Part shown: positions 12,960-24,680 of the stretch, one piece after another
How the letters are laid out: every line of letters starts with the position of its first letter
Position numbering within the stretch: position 1 is the first letter of the stretch
Assembly: GCF_032062135.1 (NCBI RefSeq)
Contig: NC_092859.1
Coordinates: 123,866,663 to 123,930,662, forward strand
DNA: 64,000 nt
Reading direction: 5' to 3'
DNA from: Pyxicephalus adspersus
Lineage: Eukaryota; Chordata; Amphibia; Anura; Pyxicephalidae
Position numbers and translations under genes: made by a program
Notes under the pieces: model-generated
Databases searched by the model: none
The model's input: only the letters and a program-made list of their open reading frames with translations
What the model was told of the DNA's origin: nothing

Positions 12960-13381
12960 ATTCTGTGCTGTACTAAAAGTCAAATAATTGCTTTCAATTG
13001 CTACAAACCTAATCCCATCGTCACCACCTATCAGAGACTGTTAAAAAAAATTGCCCTGTCCTGTCTAAAACATGTAAAAGCACAGATCATGTGTGCAGGG
13101 ATGTAACTAGAAATCTGGAGGCTTCTCAGCAAAATTTTGGATTGGCTTTCTGGATTGGGGCTCCAAGTTTCTTACCTACCAAGCATTCCTGTGTGTTTGT
13201 TTTTCTTAAAACCTAATAGAATATTAAAGGATAATAAAACTTGCTTTTGCAGTATTCACTTTTAACTGAGAGATTTTTACCTGCAGTACATTTTTGTCAC
13301 TAAATGCCTGCAGTGTAAAAGCCAACAGTATTCAATCCACTTGCTCTGAGCTCAGATCATGCTAGACTGGACGGTGAAAAT
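12960..13381. other. Short interval with a repeat fragment
   Basis: GCAGGGATGTAACTAGAAAT at 13096 matches the start of the short element at 18095; no opposite end seen. Confidence 0.45.
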
Positions 13382-13384
13382 TTA

Positions 13385-13808
13385 AGGTGCGTACACACTT
13401 CCAATTTTTATCGTTCCAATCGAACGACGAACGATCGATTGGGCAAAAAATCGTTCGTAAAAAAGTAACCAACGACGCCGACGAGCGAGGAAAGTCGCTG
13501 GAAACTAACGACCGGACCGGCGGATCGGATTGGACGACGATCGTTGAACATCGTTCATGTGTACGGTCGTTCGTTGATCGTCCATGAGCTGAGCATGCGT
13601 GATGAACGAACGTCCGTTCACTTTCCTGTCGTGCACATAGTTCCTCTATCGCTCAAACGATCGTATCTATTGTGTGTACAATATCTACGAACGATCGTGT
13701 CGTTACCTCTATGTGCAGGATCGGTGCTATACGATCGTTCGTGTATATCGTGCAGGAACGTTCGTCGTTCGTTTTCCGACGATAATAATTGGAAGTGTGT
13801 ACGTAGCT
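13385..13808. mobile_element. Harbinger-like palindromic MITE (family E)
   Basis: Terminal inverted repeats AGGTGCGTACACACTTCCAA and TTGGAAGTGTGTACGTAGCT, with TTA on both sides (13382-13384 and 13809-13811), which fits the 3-bp TWA target of PIF/Harbinger. The interior is dense in CGTTCG/CGAACG and ACGATCGT motifs, giving overlapping open frames on both strands that are not genes. It is unusually CpG-rich for this window. Confidence 0.87.
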
Positions 13809-13811
13809 TTA

Positions 13812-15739
13812 GTCCATCTCTGGTATATATGCTTCTGGTCGGCACATGTACTGATTAGCTCCATGTGCTGCTTCTTCTTGTTACACTATAGTCCTTCTGT
13901 CCAGGGACTGCAATATGCCAATACCAGATCAAATTCCAGCATGTACAATACTTGCATTTAAAAAGGAATATTAAATTAAATATTAATGATTAGACAGCTG
14001 TATTATTTGTACCTTTTACACATTAGTGATTGTAGAGTTGCATGGATTTTTGTCTTTAATATCTGCCCTGAGTTTGACTTTTAGCTGTTTTAAAGAAATA
14101 TTTTAAAATAAAAAAATATTATAAACCATTTGTCATTTTTGTTTTTTTCCTTTTCCTAAAATGCCAGTTTTTAAAACAATTTGCTGAACAGCAACATGTC
14201 ATAACTGTCAAATAGCTCTTCTAAAGGCATAGGCACATATTGAAAATGTGAACATTACTTCATTTACATAATACATATAATGCAAAGGGTTAGCATTTGG
14301 TATTTTGGATTTAAATAGAATCCTAACTGGTCAGTAATTCTGCACAGGACAGGTACAAATAATGATTCCATATTATTTAGAAAAATGTATGTTATGAGTA
14401 ATTCATAAATTAGGACAGTACCCATGTACTAATTACACATTTTATAGCTAGCGAGACAATGTAGCAATTTGAAAAATAAATGCAGACATTTGAGTATCAT
14501 TGCTGTTGGGTATTATGGCTCAGTACATGGAATGTTATATTGCGTGCTATTAGCTGGCAACGTATTGTACATCAATTGGGGCCAGATGTCTTCTACCGTG
14601 AAAGGAGTTAAGTGTTGCAGCTCAGCCTATAAAGAGAACATTTTTATGCTTGTCCAATTACACCTGTTCAACAGCCAGAATTACATCCTAGCATTTTCTG
14701 TCATTTATTATTTACCAGGTACAGTTTTCTATATTCTAAGTGCTGGATGAACCGCAGAGTATTAACACATTTTGTGTTAGGCATGTACCTTGAACTCGGT
14801 CTCAGTCACGATTGCAGTCCCAGAAGGTTCCCTCAGGCAGCCTGTCACAGAAATGCTGCCTTTGCACTTCCCAAATCACAGCCCTTTGGCCCTGGTATGA
14901 GCTTCAGTATTTTTCACAAGGCTTCACAATTTGGTTATGTGCCTGGAAACCTCAAAGCTATTGCTTTTCCTAAGATGCCTTTATTACAGTACGGGAGCTG
15001 CCTCAGGCTCTGTCTGTGCTATATATATTTTCTTAGGTGAGAAATTAAAGGAAGCTGGGCCATACGACTGCATTCAAGCTCATTTTTTTTCATTGTTGCT
15101 GAGAAGTAGTTTGAAGACAAATGCACTTAATGTTCTAAATGTCAGGAAAGCAAACCAATGCATTTTTTAAAACGAATGAAGCTACTGTATGTGGTTGCAG
15201 CTCTGTTCTTTATAAAGAGTCCACAGGAGCATCTAAAGCCTGGGATGGCACTAGCATCAGTATTGATCCAATGGATAGGCAAAAATTATAGATAGCAGTG
15301 CCTATTACTGTCCCATAGAAACATGAGCTAGGATGGTGCACCTAGTAGTTAGCACTCAGTAACAGAATTGGTCAAACATGTCGCTTTGATTTCTCTATAA
15401 GTTTGTGTCAGGACACAATGATGAGTAGTGTGGTTATTCCTTTAGCATAGAGCACCAGGGTTTGCACTCTAGAAGTCTACATTTTTAAAACTAAAATGAA
15501 TGCTTAAATGTAAACATGGTCAAAATGCAGGGCTTGAATCAACCCTAAATCTTCAAATACAGTATCACATAATGAATCCCCCACCCCACACACACACCAA
15601 ATATCTCACTATGGCACGGTTTAGATTAATTATGGTTTACAGTGCCTTGATGATTCGCCTAATATGTCCCCATAGCCCTTTTACCATATTCCCTTATCAT
15701 TACCACCAATATGACTTCAAAATCATGTTGTTCAAATGC
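13812..15739. other. AT-rich, no feature recognised
   Basis: Several overlapping 79-97 residue frames at 14469-15170 fall in slightly GC-richer sequence, with no domain and no matching family. Confidence 0.5.
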
Positions 15740-16292
15740 CCCAAATTTAAAGCATACCTAAACTCACAATTTTCACTTTACATAAATGGCTAGACAACCC
15801 TTTTATGTAGAGTCAAAACTCTGTGTTTGTTTTTTTTTTAAATGCAACACCTTTTTTTTTTAAATAAAAAGGATGAAGCACCGTCCCTTAATTCTCGTTC
15901 GCCTAGGCGGTTGAGAATGAAAGGGTGTGCAAAGCCATCCCAGGAGGCTCTTGGGCGCTCCTTCTGCGCATGCCCGAGCATCTTGGGCTTGCGCAGAACA
16001 ACCCTTTTTGCGCAAAAAGAAAAATTTGCCGATCTCACGCATCCACAGTGAGACTGGCAATTTTTTTTTCATTCTACACCATCTGATCTCGCTCGTGGGT
16101 TGGGTGACGTAGGAAGAAGAAGAGAAGATGCGGGCGCCTTGAGCGCCAGCGCTGGGACGGATGCCAGGACGACGCAAGACCCGGTGCAGGACACCCCCGG
16201 AGGGATCAGACTGCCCTGCGGCATTGAAGGTGTGTATTTTTTATTTTTTTTTGCCGTTTTGGGTTTAGTTTTTTTTTAAAGTGTAACTAAAA
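15740..16292. repeat. GC-rich non-autonomous element with similar sequence at both ends
   Basis: TTTAAAGCATACCTAAACTC near the left edge and TTTAAAGTGTAACTAAAATC at the right edge are direct, not inverted, copies. A hairpin lies at 15777-15812 (TTTACATAAATGG / CCCTTTTATGTAGAG). The core (15870-16215) is GC-rich with short inverted repeats, such as CTTGGGCGC and GCGCAG motifs. Open frames on both strands here follow from base composition. Superfamily unknown. Confidence 0.6.
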
Positions 16293-17345
16293 TCATTGGA
16301 GAGCTTTTTGCCATAATCAGCAGGTATGTACAGCTTACTTCCCAATTTGGCACATACACACCTTGTGTAGTCACTCTGTAGCGATGATAAGTACAGGATA
16401 GGGGCAAGGAAGGTGCCATCTTCACAGCCAACTCCACAACGGACTTTGGTAAAGACATTGATCCTTTTCTGTCATCGGACAGCTGGTTCTCAGTATCTCC
16501 TTGTGGTTTTTTGTTGTTTTAGTTGCTGAAACACTTTCATTTCAGTGCAGAGTTAGTAACAGGTTAGAAACGAGTAGAGGCAAGTTAAAATCCAGCTTTC
16601 ATTTTCTCACCTACACTAAAATATTAAAATGTGGTATATTACTGGTTGCAAAAGTTAACACATAAAGATTCATTTTCTTCAATTTCATAAAGCAGCTCCA
16701 CATTTGCAGATTATCACTGGAATGTTTTATCAGGGCTGTGCTTGGGATTCTCATTACTTGATGGATGCTCAAGTATCATGAAAATTGTAGCCAGATTGGA
16801 GAAAATGGAAGTTATATAATTTATTTGGATATTGGCTACAGGTTCTACATGAGCTATATATCTGTACAAATGATGTATTTATTGAAAGATGATGTTTCCC
16901 CTCTAAATATGGTTTATTAATGAACTGACTAGATCTTGGATTTGTGAAAACTGACATTCAATAATGATTCTGAAAGCTAGTACTAAATATTGGGGTTCCA
17001 TTTTATACTAATTTAATGGATGGTTCTTATTCGTATATGCTAAGGGCAGCAAACATGGCAATCAATGAGAATTTAGAAATTACAAAGCACTGTATACTTT
17101 ATTAGCCTACAGTTTTGCTAACGATAGTTTGACCCTTTTTACTTGGTTTATTCAATTTTGGATAGCGTGGTGAGGGGTTTCATCCGTGGCTGGGTTTCTG
17201 TTACTGAACTATGACTGTATTCATTAGGAAACATTGGAAATATTGAGTTGTCAGGAGAACAGAAATAGAGGAGAAATCTTCTAATTTGGTCCAGATCACA
17301 GTTGTCTAAGAGAAGAGATTTGCTCTAAAAACCTGTTGAGCCATT
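16293..17345. other. AT-rich, no feature recognised
   Basis: No repeat ends, RNA motifs or splice-flanked frames seen. Confidence 0.55.
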
Positions 17346-17524
17346 GGGCCTGATTTATGAAAGCTCTCTATAACTGAAGAAATCGAATGGACCTGGTCTA
17401 AAATTGAAAACTTTTGCCAATAGTAAAATTATTTAAAAAAAAAACATTCCAATTTACTGAACCACCCAGGTTCTCCCATCTTAATCTAACTCCTCCAGTC
17501 TGGGAGAGCTTTAATATATTGCCC
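17346..17524. mobile_element. MITE family A, diverged copy
   Basis: Starts GGGCCTGATTTATGAAAGCT and ends GGGAGAGCTTTAATATATTG then CCCA. The middle is diverged and carries an A-rich run, so hairpin pairing is weak. Confidence 0.7.
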
Positions 17525-17804
17525 ATTGCAACAGGAAAAATTTCCCCATAGGACAGGAAAATAGGAAATTGAACCATTCCCTAATCAAAACAGAAAAAAG
17601 CATAGGCTTTAAATATACCTTAAAACCCTGTACCCTGAAAATAAATTAACCCCTCCCCCCATAAATTTATATGTGCACTAAACATATATTAGGTATGTTA
17701 TTTGCTTGTAAATGCCTACTTCTTATATGTGATGTTAACAGCAGATGTCACAGCAACTTCAGAGCTTTCACTTAACTGACACTCAGCAGCCTTTATCTAA
17801 AGAA

Positions 17805-18090
17805 ACAGTTGTCATAATTTTCAGGTCCCAGGGAACCCTTACTAAAACCAATATTTTGGGGGTCAGTTGGGAAAAAAGCTAGCTAAATTGGTAGACAGTG
17901 GAAAGAATGTCTCCCTATGGTATTGGATAGGACAGCATCTTTATGGACACAAATAACGTCAATACAGGCATGCAGCTGGTTTTAACAAGTGGTGTTGGCA
18001 TCAGAACTACGCAGGCATCCTCAAATGAGAGGTCAATTAGACACAGTTAAAGGAACCCCCCCCTGGAGGAACCTTGGTTGACAATGGTTT
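17805..18090. mobile_element. hAT-like MITE (family B), long subtype, decayed
   Basis: Contains TTTTCAGGTCCCAGGGAACC, GGAACCCCCCCCTGGAGGAA and CCTTGGTTGAC. The middle (GGTGTTGGCATCAGAACTAC, GAGAGGTCAATTAGACACAG) is shared with the 39650 copy. The left terminus is not recognisable. Confidence 0.7.
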
Positions 18091-18094
18091 CTTT

Positions 18095-18213
18095 GCAGGG
18101 GTGTAGTTGTAAAAAAGGTAGAGGGGGCACGGTAATATTAAAGGCTATCCATGGCAAGCGTGCAGGGGGTCCCAAAAAAAGTGAGGGCACCGCATGCCTG
18201 CCCCACTACACCC
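18095..18213. mobile_element. Short inverted-repeat element
   Basis: GCAGGGGTGTAGTTGT at the left pairs with ACTACACCCGT at the right. GCATGGGG-like GC-rich sequence lies inside. Fragments of the same start (GCAGGGATGTAACTAGAAAT) occur at 13096. Family unknown. Confidence 0.45.
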
Positions 18214-20310
18214 GTTTCTTTATAGAATTCCCCATACAACATCAAATTAAACATTATCTAGGGAAGTAAGGTGAGGGATGGGAGAGTTTATATTCAAGGA
18301 GGGAAGGAATTGTGCTAGGCAACTAAACCTCCCTGAAGAAGTCAAATCTGTTAGCATGTTTAGGCACATTGAAAATGAAAGCAAAATCAAATAAGAAAAA
18401 GAAAAATATTGCGAGCAATCATCCAAGTACTGCCCAGAACTGGATCACCCTTTTAAACAAATACAGCTCCCAGTTTGGAACTACTAAACTAACCAATGCC
18501 TTGAATTTAAGCATGTTTAAGGATATAAATTCAATCTTGCTATAATTTATAACTTTTCATGTACCATTTTTTTTAAATTTAAACATGCCTCTGTTAAAAA
18601 AAAGAAAGAAAAAAAATGTGTAGCTATGGGGAACTTTTACACTAAGAAGTAAATTATTCTCTGTCTTGAGTTAAATGAATCAAAGACCAGATCCGTTGAG
18701 TAGTGCTGTTTTGATAAATGATGCAGAAATTGTGCTTGTGGGGAAGGTAAGGAGCGCTTTTCTGCATATGTTCTATAATTACACTGCATTTCCTCATCAG
18801 GGAACGGGCTTCCTGAGACTGATCACCACCAATGTGACCACAGCAAAAAGCTAATTGAAGCATATGACTGAACAGGTTCCAGGCTGCAGACAAGTGACTA
18901 TTGAAACATATTGTTAGCAGATTTTAGGGCACAACAAACACATTATCTAGTCTGTGCACATAGCTTCCTGCTCAAAGTCATTTCTCATTCATTCGCAGAA
19001 TAGTGCTGTTTATCATAATCAATTGTCTAAATGTTTTCCTGCATTGTTCTCTTCTGCTTTTGAATTTAATGTGCCTAATAATTTGTTCTGTAGGTTAAAT
19101 AGAAATGATTGATGCCATTCTTATACTATTCAAACAATTTCTCTCCTAATTCAGCAGCAATGAAATGATTAAACCCTTTGGGAATACAGCCACATTCCAG
19201 CAGCAGTGGCAGCACAATGTCAGGAGTTATTTCACTTTGTACTTGATTGTTTAAACTGCGCTAACCTATATTCATTATATATCATGCTGCTTAATTATTG
19301 GGGTTTGGGTGCCTAATATGATGCAATTTTACTTAATTTATAATTCTAACCATGTATAGATGGAAACATGGGTAAAGCCGATTGGTTAAAGAAAAACATT
19401 TTTTGGGAATATTCTTCTGTGGATATCAGAAACCTATAAATCTAATTTCTCCACAGTCTTTCCAAGTCCAGTAATGTCCTAAAGACCAACTCCTGACACT
19501 TTTTTTTACTTTTTTGAATGCAGCTTTACAGAATGTCAGGTCAGGGGTCTATCCCTCCTATCCTAACACAATTTATCAATGGCATGAGTTATAAATTATC
19601 CAAAACTAATTGCGTCATTATAGCACAACATGTGTTCATTGGTTTGGTGGTCCCTGACAGAAGGAGCACCCATCGTGCTTGGAAAACTAAAAATTAGGGG
19701 CTTGGGTTGGAAGGGGTAGGCAAAAATTTTCACCAGAGATAGACTATAATGCATAAAAACTTGAACACAGCTCTTTCAACTGTCCTTTGTTCATTGCAGG
19801 CGGATGTCCAATACCAGAAAAATTACTGGCAGTAAATGGCAAAACATTTACAAGTAGGGAAATGGAAATTTACAACTTCATCTGATCAGTATAAATCATG
19901 CAGCATATTCATGGAAGGCCTTTGCATTAACCTCATTTCCAGGCCATAGTTAGTTACTTCAACTAGTAACTATATCATACATGTTTATTTAGACAATCCC
20001 TAATACTGACAGTACCATGAACAGGTACAGCATCACCAGGGAGGTCATGTAACATACTGGAGAAATATTTACTGTAAGTAAAGAAAATACTACCAAGAAA
20101 GAATGGCAGTAGTCAACTTTCTTAGAAAAAGCTATAGCGTAACATGAGAGATTCTACCCATATAGAATGACTGTCTCTTTACATACCCATGAAGGTGCTT
20201 TTCATTGTGTCTACTCCATTGTCTACATATAACGTGAAAGGTAGGACATGAACAATTAGAATGGGGAGAAAAGTATACACCTCCTGCAGTTCCATGAACA
20301 TAACATTTTT
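18214..20310. other. AT-rich, one candidate conserved stretch
   Basis: 18930-19270 is free of known repeats and has ATCATAATCAATTGTC, AATTTAATGTGCCTAATAAT and CCAGCAGCAGTGGCAGC. It reads like vertebrate conserved non-coding DNA. Confidence 0.4.
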
Positions 20311-20449
20311 ATTATACAGTATTTATAAAAACTGGAGTACTCGGAGCAAACCTGCAAACTCCATTTAGATAGTGTGCTGGCCGAGATTCAAAACTGGATC
20401 CTAGAGCTACAAAGGTAGAGTGCTAAGCTCTATGCCACCATGCTGCCAC
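20311..20449 (-). mobile_element. V-SINE, internally deleted, minus strand
   Basis: Read in reverse: GGCAGCATGGTGGCATAGAG, the tRNA-like head with an altered B box, GTTTGCAGGTTTGCTCCGAG, then the tail TATAAATACTGTATAAT. Most of the V domain and the middle of the tail are gone. Confidence 0.8.
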
Positions 20450-20554
20450 AGAAGAGTAACTAAAAAAAAAGCACGGCTATTTTGATCTTTCACTAATAAA
20501 GTAAATAGTAGGATTCTATGGAAAACCATTTAACTGATTCATGAGACAATTTAA

Positions 20555-20920
20555 CCTCCCTGGCAGTATGAATACTAGGTATTTTTAAATGTAAAAGCGG
20601 TAAATTAAAAAATATTTAGTATTTTAAATTTCCCGCCTGGTCCTGTCTACCAGCTCAATGGTCCCGGCATCCAGCCACTCACTCGCATACAGATGCCCGG
20701 CCGGCATCATCTTCCCCTGGCCTCGCGTCCCCAATGTTCATGTGCGGGGCATCGCCAGGGAAAGAAGATGCTGGGCATCGCTGGAGGACGCCGCTGGAAC
20801 GTGGGAACCAGTTAGTATTTTTAAACTTCCTGGCAATTCCACCCCCAGTGTTGCTCGGGGTTACAACTTTTAGCATGGAAAATTCACCCTGAGCCACACT
20901 CGGGAATACCGCCAGGGAGT
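20555..20920. mobile_element. piggyBac-like MITE with TTAA target duplication
   Basis: Starts CCTCCCTGGCAGTATG and ends CGGGAATACCGCCAGGGAGT; both sides carry TTAA (20551-20554 and 20921-20924). The interior is GC-rich (CGCGTCCCCAATGTTCATGT, GGGGCATCGCCAGGGAAAGA). It contains further inverted pieces (GTGTTGCTCGGGGTTAC / GAGCCACACTCGGG). No transposase. Confidence 0.9.
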
Positions 20921-20924
20921 TTAA

Positions 20925-21347
20925 TGACAGAAGCAGCACTATGTCTATATTTTGAATTTATGAACAGTTATTAATAGTTTATAGTATTGTAAGCATTACC
21001 TGGTTTAATACTATATTGTCTTTGGTATTTTAAAAAATGTAAACAAAGCATTGAGGCCATGACAGTTCATCAGGCTTCCAAAGATGGAAAGTAAGAAAAC
21101 GCGTCAATTACCTGTTATTAAAATGTATGTCATGATTACCAGGTTTTGTGTCTTTTTCCGTTTTCTTTTTTATACCTTCACATTATTAATGATTAATCAG
21201 TTAAAAGGAATGATTGTACATATACTTCAGTGAAGGGCTGCAATGTCACCTTACCCATTAACTGGAATTTAGCATGAAATAATCTATTAGAGCAGGATGG
21301 GAAGTTAGCATATTGCTTGGCCGCACCTGCTTAAAGTTCACCTACAT
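20925..21347. other. AT-rich, no feature recognised
   Basis: Spacer between the piggyBac-like MITE and the best family-A MITE. Confidence 0.6.
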
Positions 21348-21573
21348 TGGGCCTGATTTATTAATGTTCTCCAAGGCTGGAGAGGATATACTTTCATCAG
21401 TGAAGCTAGGTGATCCAGCAAACCTGGAATGGATTTCTTTAAAGTCATTTGGTTTTTGCTAGCAAATGTTTTGCATCCTGGACCAGATCTATTCCAGGTT
21501 TGCAGGATCACCCAGCTTCACTGATGAAAGTGTATCCTCTCCAGCCTTGGAGAGCTTTATTAAATCAGGCCCA
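21348..21573. mobile_element. MITE family A, best-preserved copy
   Basis: Left arm 21349-21440 and right arm 21480-21572 are near-exact reverse complements: TGGGCCTGATTTATTAATGT ... CTTTATTAAATCAGGCCCA. The loop includes AAAGTCATTTGG. A transcript would form a hairpin with a stem of about 90 bp. Confidence 0.88.
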
Positions 21574-22119
21574 TAGATTAAAACTAATGATTTTGTGGGC
21601 GTATTACATGTGGATGAAATGTATTAAATAACAAGGAACGTAAAATCTGTTTTGTGCATTTAGGTTGATCAGTTTTGTACAACTAACATAACTTGGATTT
21701 TGTCTTAGTAGCATTTGTAATTTTAGCAGTTTTTTAGTCTATTATCTTTTTAAGTAGCGCAATCACCTAAACTCAATACAATGGACTGAATTGCAGGTTG
21801 ACTATTAGTTTTACATAAATACTGTAGCCCAAAGAAATGGTTGGAATTTGATGGATGCCAGCGAATACTGATATTTAGTGTAGACATATCATTATTTTCA
21901 GATTTCTGATTACATGGGATACCTTGGTTACTCCTGCCCATTTTCCTCATTCCAATATTTCATGAATTTCCACAAATAAAAACACCTTTCTTCTAAATGT
22001 TCAATCTTTATTTTCACCACGGATTTGCAAGCAATTGGAAAAATCATACATACAAATTTTAATCTGTATTGGTGAAAGCCAGGTCAACACCCCCACACCC
22101 CCCACACCCTGCACTCGCA
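21574..22119. other. AT-rich, no feature recognised
   Basis: Ends in a C-rich run (CACCCCCACACCCCCCACAC) at 22089. Confidence 0.55.
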
Positions 22120-22452
22120 ACTTTAGGTTTGATTGTATTCAATAGATAGAGATTGTCTTGTTTTCGTCCGATACTAACAGTAGTCTCAGGCAAGAATCTG
22201 ACATGTGTACAGAGGTTGCCCAATGTAATTCATAGATCCCTCCTGATGAATCCATAAACAACTAATGGTGAACACTCGCGATACAAGTCAAGAAAGAAGA
22301 GCACAGGGGGGTGCTGCTCACTCATTATCCCTCCTCCCCTTTCCAGAGAATAGAACGGCACTGTACGAGCATGTACACTGTCATTTGTCAATCAAGAAAG
22401 ATTGTTTCCAGGAACAATAATTGAACATGTGTACGTGTGTGGCAATAGCTTT
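22120..22452. mobile_element. Diverged Harbinger-like MITE (family E)
   Basis: TTCGTCCGATACTAACAG, AAGAGCACAGGGGGGTGCTG, TCCCTCCTCCCCTTTCC and ACGGCACTGTACGAGCATGT follow the same order as the 52498 copy. The right end ACATGTGTACGTGTGTGGCA resembles the family terminus. The left end is not clear. Confidence 0.6.
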
Positions 22453-22469
22453 TTGTTAGTATTGGATAC

Positions 22470-22744
22470 CAATACTCAACATTTTTTTTAACATGGAGGA
22501 ACCTATGAAATAACTTTCAGGTCTTCAGAGAACGTGTGCTATAATCACTATATCTACAGCTCATAGTACATTAGTGCAGTGGTCAGTAGGAAGAATGCCT
22601 CTTACATTACTGGCCAGTGGGAAGTCTGCCAACTTTATAGCCAAAAGATCATTCATATCTGGTATAATAACCTGAAACTTACAAACTGCTTATTGCTAAA
22701 GGAAGCCTAGCAACCTCTGGAGGAACCCTAGTTTAGAAGCACTG
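22470..22744. mobile_element. hAT-like MITE (family B)
   Basis: Reads ACATGGAGGAACCTATGAAA, TTTCAGGTCTTCAGAGAACG, ACATTAGTGCAGTGGTCAGT, and ends CTGGAGGAACCCTAGTTTAG AAGCACTG. Same order as the 29716 copy. It sits directly beside the diverged Harbinger-like copy. Confidence 0.8.
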
Positions 22745-24231
22745 GCTTAGACAATTCTCTGGGAGGTTTCCATCAGTAGCACATTACCAATGACCACCTG
22801 GAATAACTGGCAAATACTCACATATAACTTACAATGAGCTAACTGTTCATTGTAATATCAAAAGGCAAAAAAATATATGCATTGTACTTACTGGTAATTC
22901 ATTGTGCATCCCCAACATGGTTTTAATTAAATAATATAAACACATTTTGATTTTAATTTAAAATTTCATTGGTCTGGTTATGGCAGTAGAATCCCACACT
23001 AACCGCACCATTACAAACACACACACACATGTTAACATCAGATTATGGAAACAGCCAAATGTGTTATGCTATAGCTAATAAACCTTTAAAAATATTTTCT
23101 TAAATAAAGCTACAATTACACTTGATGAAGTCCTTCTGAATTTTAATGTTCTAGATTGACTAAACTGTATTGAAAAGCCTAATTTAAAAAAAGTTACGTA
23201 ATATAACTATTTATTATTCAAGCAGCAAGGCTGCTAAAAATCATACTTTATAGACAATAAATAATACTAATCTGACTTTAGAACTTTTCACCTCTTAGTT
23301 CTAATATGAGAAGTCAGTGGACCAAGATCCTTTATTGCCAAGTATGAACTATAATGTAATCCCCTGTAGTACTCTGAACTATCATATACTTTGTGGCGTC
23401 AGTACAGAAACATACAAAATGGCTTCCATTTATTTATTAGGTTTAGGTTCAGGGTTGTTAATGTTTTTTTTCTGCGTGAATTTCATATTTCATATAAGCA
23501 AAAGAAATGTTTTAGCAGATTTCAACTAGAATCTGTGAGTGAACTGAATCGAGTTGTGTTTAGTTTTGTTCACAGGTTAAAGTGTATGCCAGGGTAAAAA
23601 AAAACATTCAGTACATTCCTATAATATATATTAATGTTCCTGTTGGGATTTTTTTAAAGGTTAAAAGTACAAAAAAAAAAAATAATGAAAACTATCCCAC
23701 CAGGAATCCAAAGAGTTCACTACTTTCTGAGCTAGACCTAAATCTCCAACAGTAATATCAGACCGGTCCAGTTCTCTTTTGTAACCTACAATATTACCTT
23801 TTACCCTTTATGGTATTGAGATGAAGATTGGAAAAAATGTCCAACTCAGGAGTAAGCAGCCAATGATGCCAGAACTTCATAGATATAGTACAGTAATAGA
23901 ACCTGTCATGTTAGGATGTTAGATGTGTTACTAGTGGGATTACCAGGTCAAAATGAGGAAACATGCCATCACTACATGTAAGAACTGGTAACATACAACA
24001 CATAGCATTTTAAGTATGATTTAAAGTAAGCACACTCTTTATGTGTTAAAAGCATAAAAGGCACTTTATAAAGCCCCCATTCATTAATTTCTGGATCTTT
24101 AAGCTTTGTGATGAGATCAGAGTGCATGTTCAGCAGAAATCCAATCTATGAAAAAGTAGGAAAAGGCAAGAACCTAAGTGAGGTTTTGATTGCTATCTGG
24201 GGTCATTTCTACCCTACATGCCCACTGCACA
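22745..24231. other. AT-rich, no feature recognised
   Basis: Contains a short (CA)n at 23016-23029. Frames of 68-70 residues at 23317-23597 overlap in two phases and look like chance. Confidence 0.55.
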
Positions 24232-24680
24232 GCCCACCAATGATCAATGTTCATGCTTCCTGAAGTTGTTATATAATTATGATCCAGCAGATTTCCAAAA
24301 AGCAGAATGCTGCTGGAAAATCAAAGACAGGATGGGGCAAATGGCCACCCCCATGGAGTTGGACCTTATCAGATCAAAAATAGTAACCTTGACTAGAAGG
24401 ATGGTGTTTGTCCCAGCCCCATTATTTACCAAAGCATACGTAAGGTCCAGCAATCAACAGCACTCATGCTTCCTAAAGTTGACCTCTAACTATGCTCCAG
24501 CACACTTCCAGAAAACGTGAAGGGGAAAGAAATCAGAAGACTACTAAGAAAACAGAGACAGTATGGGAAGGATCATAGAATAGAACCTGCAGGAATCTTA
24601 AAATAACCTAAACTAAGAAGTTGATGTTTGGCCCCAGCCATCCTACTCACCCAGCCCACCTAAGGTCCAATAATGTTATG
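24232..24680. repeat. Degenerate tandem duplication, period about 215-220 bp
   Basis: CATGCTTCCTGAAGTTG at 24252 recurs as CATGCTTCCTAAAGTTG at 24465. The ends AAGGATGGTGTTTGTCCCAG ... TAAGGTCCAGCAAT and GAAGTTGATGTTTGGCCCCA ... TAAGGTCCAATAAT match in order. A 100-residue open frame spans part of it but is not conserved between the two units, so coding is not supported. Confidence 0.6.

Noticed and set aside
13387..13961. Four overlapping open frames of 66-104 residues on both strands
   Set aside because: They lie in the CGTTCG-rich Harbinger-like palindrome and its right flank; frames on both strands follow from the inverted repeat.
15838..16177. Frames of 60-105 residues on both strands
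   Set aside because: GC-rich repeat block lacking stop codons by composition; no domain and no splice context.
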